The notes under the pieces are model-generated. The model saw nothing but the letters and a program-made list of their open reading frames with translations, did no database searches and was not told the origin of the DNA. Both the position numbers and the translations under genes were made by a program. Below are positions 53,882 to 60,539 of a DNA stretch of 60,539 nt, piece by piece (positions within the stretch are counted from its first letter, which is position 1; each line of letters begins with the position of its first letter). This DNA is from Desulfobacteraceae bacterium (GTDB lineage Bacteria > Desulfobacterota > Desulfobacteria > Desulfobacterales > SKZT01): positions 1 to 60,539 of the forward strand of contig JAABTQ010000017.1 of assembly GCA_011389745.1 (NCBI GenBank). The letters run 5' to 3'.

Positions 53882-55489
53882 TCACGTAATCTTTACACGC
53901 CTCAACCGGAGTGCATTGCCGACCACCGAGACGGATGAAAGGCTCATGGCTGCCGCAGCGATAATGGGAGACAACAGGATACCCAGGAAGGGATATAACA
54001 CTCCGGCCGCAACCGGCACACCCAGAGAGTTGTATATAAAGGCGAAGAAGAGGTTTTGTTTGATGTTCGCCATGGTGGCGCGTGAAAGCTTCCTGGCGCG
54101 GACGGTACCGGTCAGATCGCCCTTGACCAGGGTGACGCCGGCCGATTCCATGGCCACATCGGTGCCGGTGCCCATGGCAATGCCGACCTGGGCTTGGGCC
54201 AAGGCGGGCGCATCATTGATGCCGTCACCGGCCATGGCTACCATGCGGCCCTCGGCCTGGAACTTCTTGACGGCTTCGGCCTTCTGGTCGGGCAGCACCT
54301 CGGCCACCACCTGATCGATACCCAGTTTCGCGGCCACCGCCTCGGCCGTAGCCCGGTTGTCGCCGGTCAACATCACCACCATAAGCCCCTCGTCGTGCAG
54401 CGCTCGGATGGCGGCGGGCGTGGTTTCCTTGATCGGGTCGGACACCGCCAGCAACCCGGCAAGCTTGCCGTCGGCGGCAACGAACATAACCGTCTGGGCT
54501 TCCTTGCGCATCTCTTCAGCGCGCTTGGCAAGTTCGGCGGTGGCAACGCCGAAATCTTCCATCAATCTGAGGTTGCCTATCAGCACTTTAACGCCATCGA
54601 CGGCCCCGGAAACCCCCTTGCCGGTGTGCGACTCAAAATCAACTGCGTCCACAGGTTTTACGTCACGTTCGACGGCCCCGGCCACGATGGCTGCGGCCAA
54701 TGGATGTTCGCTCGCTTTTTCGAGGTCGGCGGCAAACTTCAGGAGGTTTTCCTCGTTCATGCCGTCCGCCGGCACCACCCCGGTCAGTTTTGGCTTGCCA
54801 AGGGTCAGGGTGCCGGTCTTGTCCACCACCAGGGTATTAATTTTACGCATAGTCTCAATGGCCTCGGCGTTCTTGAACAGCACCCCCATGGTGGCGCCCT
54901 TGCCGGTGGCCACCATGATCGACATGGGAGTGGCGAGTCCCAGGGCGCACGGGCAGGCAATGATCAGCACCGAGACCGCGACGATCAAGGCGTGGGCCAG
55001 GCGTGGCTCAGGGCCGAAATAAAACCAGACGCTGAAGGCTGTAAGCGAAATAGCAATGACGATAGGCACAAAATATCCGGCAACAAGATCAGCCAGCTTC
55101 TGGATCGGCGCCCGGGAGCGTTGGGCCTCCCCGACCATCTGGACGATCTGGGCAAGCAGGGTATCGCTGCCCACCTTTTCCGCCCGCATGGTAAGCGCGC
55201 CGGTGGCATTGACCGTGGCGCCGATCACTTTGTCGCCCTCCTGTTTTTTGACCGGGATCGGCTCACCCGAGATCATCGATTCATCAACTGAACTCGTACC
55301 ATCGACCACTGTACCGTCCACCGGCACCTTTTCACCCGGTCTGATCCTGAGCACATCACCGACCTGAACGTGCTCCAGGGGAATGTCTGTTTCGCTGCCG
55401 TCTTCATTAATTTTTCGTGCCGTTTTCGGGGCCAGGCCAAGGAGCACTTTGATGGCGGCCCCGGTCTGGCTGCGGGCCCGAAGTTCCAT
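53882..55489 (-). pseudogene. CopA-type Cu(I) P-type ATPase lacking its N-terminus
   Basis: The frame covers 535 residues beginning [19 protein letters not shown], which in CopA pumps is the loop after membrane helix 4. The actuator motif (ISGEP), [11 protein letters not shown] (CPC copper site), [16 protein letters not shown] and [16 protein letters not shown] are intact up to a normal C-terminus. The metal-binding domain and first four helices are missing; upstream codons (FWTQQV) are not ATPase-like, so the joint is at about 55495-55500. Without these helices transport is unlikely. Confidence 0.85.
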
Positions 55490-55503
55490 GACCTGCTGGG
55501 TCC

Positions 55504-55605
55504 AGAATTGTTGAGAAAGACGGCACGGTTATCGATGAAGTCCTGGTCGACAAACAATCCGGAACGATCCAATCACTGCGAGGGCAAATCGGAGCGGAGG
55601 GTTGA
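55504..55605 (+). pseudogene. C-terminal fragment of a PepSY-like protein
   Basis: Immediately beyond the ATPase joint, on the opposite strand, the frame reads [19 protein letters not shown] then TIQSLRGQIGAEG and stops. The pattern of a beta-hairpin with VDKQSG resembles the end of a PepSY domain. There is no start, so the gene is truncated at the same joint that removed the ATPase N-terminus. The kinase gene starts 8 bases later. Confidence 0.4.
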
Positions 55606-55612
55606 AGCGGTA

Positions 55613-57481
55613 ATGGGTCTGGAAACACATGATATAACTAAAACATGCAAAGCCACGCTTAAGGTCGGCGATGTGCTCAACAACAAGTGGGTCATCCTCG
55701 GCTTTATCGGCAAGGGCGGAATGGGCGAGGTCTATCGTGCGCACCAAAGCAACCTGAATCGTGATGTCGCGATCAAGGTCGTTTCACAGGAATGGCTCGA
55801 ATCCATTGACGAGGGAGAGGAAGAGGCAGAGACACTGGTCCAGCGGTTCAGGCGGGAAGTCCAGGCAATGGCCCAGATTCGTCACCCCAATATCTTGCAG
55901 GTTTTCGACTACGATACCATCACCGTAAAAAAGTGCGATCAGGACACGTCCATAGAGTACATCGCCATGGAATACATTCCGGGCGGGTCTCTAAGAGACA
56001 CCATGTCTGAGGAAGGATTCTATCCGGAAGAGGATCTTATCAAAGGGTGGGTGAGACGGTATTTTTTTCCTGTGCTGACGGGTGTGATGGCACTGCACGA
56101 CAGCGGCATCGTGCACCGCGATCTCAAGCCTGAAAATATCCTCATGGACCAGGATACGCCCAAAATCGCCGATTTCGGTCTGGCGCGTTCGAGCAGAAGT
56201 CAATGGGCGTGAAAGGTTCGCCTCACTACATGTCTCCGGAACATTTTTTCGATTTCAAAAGGGCCGATCAGCGCGCCGATGTCTATTCCCTGGGCAAAAT
56301 CCTTTTTGAAGCGGTCGGAGGCAAAATCAAGTCTGGGACGACGCCGTTTAAAAGCACAAAGCTGGAGTTTCAAAAAAAGACCGAAAAATCGTCTGGCCCC
56401 CATTCCGCATCCCTTTTTTCGAACCCCAAATGGGTATGGGCAGGTATCTTTATCGCGGTGCTATCGGTCATGTCGATGACCATCTGGCATCTGATGGGCG
56501 AACCCGGTTTGCGACCGCAAAAGGGTGACGTATCGACATCCACCAGCCAACACGAAATCAAATCACGGCCGGGTAACGAGACAAACACGGAAACGGCGGT
56601 TGCCAGGGAAGACTCTTTCATGTCTGAACACCTTGGTAAACAGCACCTTATTCAAGGAGGAGCTTTTACGATTCCCGATGTCGTGGAAGGCAATAATGAG
56701 CAATCGGTTCAGGTCGAACCCTTTTATATCGACGATTTCTTCGTCACGAATCAGCAGTTTGTCGATTTTTTGAATCACAACCTGTCACGAATCAGCATAG
56801 AAAATGGCGTGGTGAAAGGCAGTGGGGCAAACTGGTTTTTGTTGGGCGAGGTGCTTTCGGGATACGAACCGATCGTTTACCGCAACAGCGAATTCCACAT
56901 AAGCTATCCAGCCTATACGTCCAGCCCCGTCCTTCGCGCTACTGGTTATGGCGCTTCGGCTTTCGCTCAATATTTTGGCAGACGATTACCGACACCAGTG
57001 GAAATGCTTTTTGCTATGGTCAAGGGGACGGATAGCTCGAACGTGAACGCGGACCCCTCAAGAGATGTGAGTGTACCGCCAATGGAAGGTGTGATACGGG
57101 AGATGGGAGACGGGCAAAACGAAATGGAGAATTGGCCGGGAGAGGATCGGAGCAGCGCATCTCCTGAGCGAAATCCAAGAGCCAAAGGCAGCGCTGAACC
57201 CATGGTTTCCGATTTTCTACTGTCAGCCGCGTCTTTTTCACCGAATCTGTTGGGCATAAAAGGGCTGAACCATGAAATCGGTGAATGGGTTTATACAGAG
57301 GGGCAAGGTCAGCCATCCGGGGACGCATCGAAAACACTATGCGGTTATCGGGGGGGTCGAGGGGGCTCCGGAGGATAAATATTCTTTACCCTCGGTCGTT
57401 AAGCGTTTTCCTTGGGAGGGATTCGAGGAAATTGGTTTCAGAACAGTTGAAAGCGCCGCTGTTGGCGATTCGGCGAAATGA
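55613..57481 (+). pseudogene. Ser/Thr kinase - FGE-sulfatase domain fusion with two frameshifts
   Basis: The start ATG (55613) opens a Hanks-type kinase: GFIGKGGMGEVYRA (P-loop), AIKVVSQE (Lys), HRDLKPENIL (catalytic loop) and ADFGLAR. Here the frame shifts (near 56186-56200); the second frame continues KSMGVKGSPHYMSPEHF to the kinase end. A membrane helix follows (WVWAGIFIAVLSVMSMTIW, about 56425-56490), then a formylglycine-generating-enzyme-like domain (VEPFYIDDFFVTNQQFVDFLN, FAQYFGRRLPTPVEML). A second shift near 57340 puts the true end (YAVIGGVEGAPEDK ... EEIGFRTVE) in another frame. Kinase-FGE fusions are known in bacteria; this one cannot be made as one chain unless the shifts are sequencing errors. 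Confidence 0.8.
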
Positions 57482-57496
57482 GAGAGGCGTTGAGTT

Positions 57497-57916
57497 ATGA
57501 GAATAGCGATGATATCGGATATTCATAGCAATTTTGAAGCATTTGGCCGCTGCATGGAAGATATTGAGCAGTCGGGTGTTGATCGAGTTGTCAATCTCGG
57601 CGACGCCATCGGATATGGTCCGCAACCGGAGGAAGTCCTTGACCTGTTGGAAAAAAAGTGCATACCGAATATTCTCGGCAACCACGAACTGGCTGTGCTG
57701 GATAAAAAATATCGTGGCGATTTTTCAACCCAAGCGTTACGCTCCCTGGAACAGACCCTGAAATATTTAACATCCACGTCGATGCGATATTTAAAGAGTC
57801 TACCTTTATGTCGAGAGCTGGAAGGGGCGCTCATGGTGCATGGTTGCCCGCCTGATTCACCGACGAATTACTTGAACCACATGAGTTTTTCAGAAATCAA
57901 GGAGACCTTTACGTAA
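57497..57916 (+). pseudogene. Metallophosphoesterase, C-terminally truncated
   Basis: 139 residues of a calcineurin-like phosphoesterase of the YfcE/MJ0912 type: ISDIHSNFEAF (first metal site), NLGDAIGYGPQPEEV (GD) and NILGNHELAVL (GNHE) are intact, and VHGCPPDS contains the third His. The family normally runs to about 230-250 residues with a GHTH motif, which is missing: the frame ends after SFSEIKETFT. The following DNA belongs to an ATPase fragment. Start ATG follows GAGAGGCGTTGAGTT. It might fold in part but lacks the last metal ligand. Confidence 0.78.
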
Positions 57917-57948
57917 TTTATAAATTGGCGTCTCGTGATAGATAATAG

Positions 57949-58368
57949 CGAGGAAACAAGGTCCGCATTTTCGAACAAATTCTTGCAGATACCAAAAATG
58001 GCGGCAAGGTTGCCTTTGTGGGAGATGGTATTAACGATGCGCCGGTCTTGGCGCGAGCCGATGTAGGGGTGGCCATGGGTGGTCTGGGTTCGGATGCTGC
58101 CATCGAAACCGCCGATGTGGTACTGATGACTGACGCGCCTTCTAAGATGGCCGAAGCGGTCAGGCTCGCCAGGCACACCCGGCGAATCGTTTGGCAAAAT
58201 ATCGCGTTGGCATTTTCCGTTAAAGGCATATTTATTTTTTTAGGAGCTGTAGGGATGGCAACCATGTGGGAAGCTGTATTTGCCGACATGGGAACTGCAC
58301 TTCTTGCATTGCTTAATGCAACGCGGACGCTTCGTGAACACCCTGCATTGAACGGGGAATCAGATTAA
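57949..58368 (+). pseudogene. C-terminal fragment of a Zn/Cd-type P-type ATPase
   Basis: The frame, closed upstream by a stop at 57946, reads FEQILADTKNGGKVAFV, then [20 protein letters not shown], then GSDAAIETADVVLMTD and the last two membrane helices (NIALAFSVKGIFIFLGAVG, EAVFADMGTALLALLNATR). This is the end of a ZntA/CadA-type pump. All other domains are missing. It follows the truncated phosphoesterase by 32 bases. Confidence 0.88.
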
Positions 58369-58878
58369 GAATCCTTCCTTTATTCACAAAAAGGAACCGA
58401 TTGTTATTCTGATTTACATCAACTAAAGTCAGAAACATCAGCGTTGTTCGGCAAGATCTTAAATCGACAACGATAGGTCTTTTCACCTTTGGTTTTTTCC
58501 GCACTTTATCCAGCCGCCCAATGCGGTAGGTTGGCAAGCGCTTACATTTTAATTTTAACCCGGAAATTCCATAATCCGACGGTCTTAACCGGTAGTCATT
58601 GACCACACCTTAAGCATTTATTCTTGACAGACAGGAATTTTCTATATACAGAGTTTTAATCAAGTAAGTTATGATCCATAAACCCAATTTGTGCGATTTT
58701 ATCAGTAACTACCTGTCATTTCGGTTCTCGCCGTTATGACATGAACAAGTACCCCAAAATAAAAACCGATCAAGGCAAAAAAATAACAAAGAGGTGGTGG
58801 TTCTCCTTGTTTTATCTTTTAATAACATGGAACATGATGCACATTGGCGGACTCATCTTCATAAACAGGAGGTGTTCG
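58369..58878. other. Gap upstream of the porin gene
   Basis: About 510 bases. A TTGACA box at 58624 with TATACA at 58645 (15-base spacing) is a weak promoter candidate for the porin. An in-frame extension of the porin to 58741 is possible but has no ribosome site or signal-like start. No other element is seen. Confidence 0.4.
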
Positions 58879-60069
58879 ATGAGCTTTTTACGAAAAACAG
58901 GGACGATTTTTCTGGTGTGTTTTTTATTAGCAGGAAACTATGCCTATGGAGGGTACAAATTCGAATTGGGAGATCAGGACAAAGGAGAAATCGGATTCTG
59001 GTCGCAGGTCTGGTATCAGTTTGTGGAGGACGGCAAAGACAGCAATAACGACGGAATCCACGATAAGGACCTGAATGATTTTATGATTCGAAGGGCATAT
59101 TTATACATTCGAGGAGAAGTGACTCCATATCTGGGTTTTTTCACTCACATCGCCGGCGATCGGATCGGCCAGGATGACCTGGATGACTCATCTCTCGGAT
59201 TGGGAAGCGGGGTGGCGATCAGGGATATGTGGATCACGCTCAAGCTTCATGAGGCTTTCAAAATTCAGGCCGGCCGTATGTACGTTCCTCTCACCCGAAA
59301 CTATGGAACCACATCGACCATGTCGCTTCTTACAACCGATCTCGATTGGGGTCAAGGCGGTATTCGCAGCAACATCTTTTACCCGAGTAAAGTCGGACGG
59401 GATGACGGGGTCACGCTGTGGGGCAATATCCATGGTGGATTGATCCAGTATCGTTTCATGGTCGGGGATGGAGATGAAAGCATGGCCGGAAATCCCGATG
59501 ACAAACTGAGATTTGCCGGAAGAATCAGCGCAAGCTTATTCGAGCCTGAAACGGGATGGTTTAATCCGGGCACATATCTGGGAAAAAAACGTGTACTGTC
59601 TCTTGGGGCGGGTGTCGATTCCCAGAATGACCTGGTATTTGGAACTGAAAGAGGCGATTATCTTTCATGGACAGCGGATGTTTTCTATGATCAGCCTTTG
59701 GGAAGTTATGGCGCACTGACATTTGAAGGTGCTTATATCGATATCAAAAATGGTCCCATCCCTATTACCTTTACTCAGCAAGCCCTCGGAGACGATGCTT
59801 CCATCATTTCGTTAAAGGCCGGATATCTTTGCCCGGTGCAGGTGGGTCCCGGCCAGTTTCAACCTTTTGGCCACTGGCAGCGAATTTCCGTTGATGAAAG
59901 CGGGAAGGATGATACAAATGTTTATGGTTTCGGCTTGAACTATTTCATCAAAGGACAGGCAAACAAAGTCAGCGTAGACTTCACGTTTGTGGATCAGAAG
60001 GATGAAATTCCCAGCCGGAATGTTCGTGACCACTTTATTTTGACTTTCCAGCTTGCTGCCGGATTCTAG
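58879..60069 (+). CDS. OprP/OprO-like outer-membrane porin
   Basis: A 396-residue beta-barrel protein with signal peptide (MSFLRKTGTIFLVCFLLAGNYAYGG), starting at the ATG at 58879 after AGGAGGTG. FMIRRAYLYIRGEVTPYLGFFTHI and IRDMWITLKLHEAFKIQAGRMYVPLTR are typical of phosphate-selective porin O/P family members. An Asn/Asp-rich loop (KDSNNDGIHDKDLND) may bind calcium. The C-terminus ends in Phe (LAAGF), the barrel-assembly signal. The family conducts anions; the substrate here is not known. It is complete and has no partner gene in the window. Confidence 0.85.
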   Translation: MSFLRKTGTIFLVCFLLAGNYAYGGYKFELGDQDKGEIGFWSQVWYQFVEDGKDSNNDGIHDKDLNDFMIRRAYLYIRGEVTPYLGFFTHIAGDRIGQDDLDDSSLGLGSGVAIRDMWITLKLHEAFKIQAGRMYVPLTRNYGTTSTMSLLTTDLDWGQGGIRSNIFYPSKVGRDDGVTLWGNIHGGLIQYRFMVGDGDESMAGNPDDKLRFAGRISASLFEPETGWFNPGTYLGKKRVLSLGAGVDSQNDLVFGTERGDYLSWTADVFYDQPLGSYGALTFEGAYIDIKNGPIPITFTQQALGDDASIISLKAGYLCPVQVGPGQFQPFGHWQRISVDESGKDDTNVYGFGLNYFIKGQANKVSVDFTFVDQKDEIPSRNVRDHFILTFQLAAGF

Positions 60070-60539
60070 CCGGAGACCTTCAGGTGGGGCTTCTGTTCGC
60101 TTTTTATGGACTGCAGCACCTATTGCGTGCAATTTTTACCCATTCAGCCTCGGGGCGGGATTTTCCAGGCTTTTCACCTTCCCGCCCCACATAGTCTTCA
60201 ACCATTGTAACGAACCATGAATTAGAGACATTTACCCTTTTCGTATGGTGCTTTTGTGGGGACGTTGCGATCGAAAAAAGGCCTCTGTCTCATTCCTCTT
60301 ATCTGGACGGTTTTTTAATGAAAGATTATTTTTGAAACATCTTTAGCACCTCGAAATCCCACTGTCTCGAAGGCCTCCCAAGGGAGTCGTTTTAATAAAG
60401 ACAATGTTCAGGACTCTTGATCTCTGGTAATTTAGAATCGACACCTGTTGCGCAAAAACAGGCATATTATTTTACTAGCTCATAGACAATTCGCATATCC
60501 GTACCCGGATACCGGGTATTTGTCTCGTTTAGCTTTTTA
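60070..60539. other. Right-edge non-coding region with one hairpin
   Basis: No gene was recognised in the last 470 bases. A 9-base perfect stem (GGGGCGGGA at 60152-60160 with TCCCGCCCC at 60180-60188) lies about 80 bases after the porin stop and might terminate it, though no T-run follows. The remainder holds no clear element. Confidence 0.45.

Noticed and set aside
54194-55291. 365-codon plus-strand frame opposite the CopA-type ATPase
   Set aside because: Antisense shadow of a GC-rich ATPase gene whose motifs are clear on the minus strand.
58741-58878. Longer N-terminus for the porin
   Set aside because: The ATG at 58879 has AGGAGGTG and a proper signal peptide; the extension adds a non-signal-like segment.

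Overview
The window looks like chromosomal DNA of an anaerobic or facultatively anaerobic bacterium of the Desulfobacterota (Desulfobacterales-like). This is inferred from the gene set: a eukaryote-type HisA C-terminus at the left edge, many c-type cytochromes and iron-sulfur proteins, NrfD-type membrane subunits, a UPF0182 protein, and dispersed palindromic repeats. No rRNA, tRNA, CRISPR array, phage gene or intact transposase was recognised.

Left part (about 1-33 kb) is well kept. It has the hisA tail, a di-haem peroxidase, an ABC-2 exporter, a PQQ-type sugar dehydrogenase, a ferric-reductase-like flavocytochrome, a flavodoxin-like protein, a ferredoxin-nitroreductase fusion and a NarK-type nitrate/nitrite carrier. 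A long minus-strand respiratory cluster (22.9 to 11.2 kb) follows. It carries a periplasmic molybdopterin oxidoreductase complex of tetrathionate-reductase type (4Fe-4S subunit, NrfD-like anchor, TAT-exported catalytic subunit) and, 69 bases downstream, a complete cytoplasmic nitrate reductase narGHJI. Then come a UPF0182 membrane protein, a large predicted glycoside-active enzyme, a YifB/ComM ATPase and a histidine-kinase-like protein whose phospho-acceptor His is replaced by Tyr.

Middle part (33-46.5 kb) is a minus-strand copper/metal and redox block. It contains a CopB-type P-type ATPase, an L-lactate dehydrogenase carrying an N-terminal YHS metal-binding domain, an archaeal-type (type II) GAPDH, a tight four-gene electron-transfer module (small membrane protein, 2Fe-2S ferredoxin, b-type membrane protein, seven-haem cytochrome c), the copper-resistance pair copA/copB, a DUF305 protein and a TsdA-like di-haem cytochrome.

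Right part (46.5-58.4 kb) is a mosaic of metal-resistance genes and gene debris. Intact genes include two Met-rich ZraP/Spy-like periplasmic proteins, a mono-haem cytochrome, DUF302 and SHOCT proteins and a small lipoprotein. Between them lie partial second copies (copA 5' end, DUF302 5' half, kinase ATPase domain, SHOCT tail), orphan pieces (GH15 tail, Zn/Cd-type ATPase tail, truncated phosphoesterase, CopA-type ATPase without its N-terminus) and frameshifted genes (a second multicopper oxidase, a Ser/Thr kinase-FGE fusion). The debris points to repeated duplication and non-homologous joining in an accessory metal-resistance island. The window ends with an intact OprP/OprO-like porin.

Possible biology, as inference: nitrate and sulfur-oxyanion respiration in the left half, and copper efflux, copper oxidation and periplasmic redox homeostasis in the right half. 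The most unusual intact items are the YHS-lactate dehydrogenase fusion, the ferredoxin/cytochrome b/seven-haem cytochrome module and the back-to-back Ttr-like and Nar operons.
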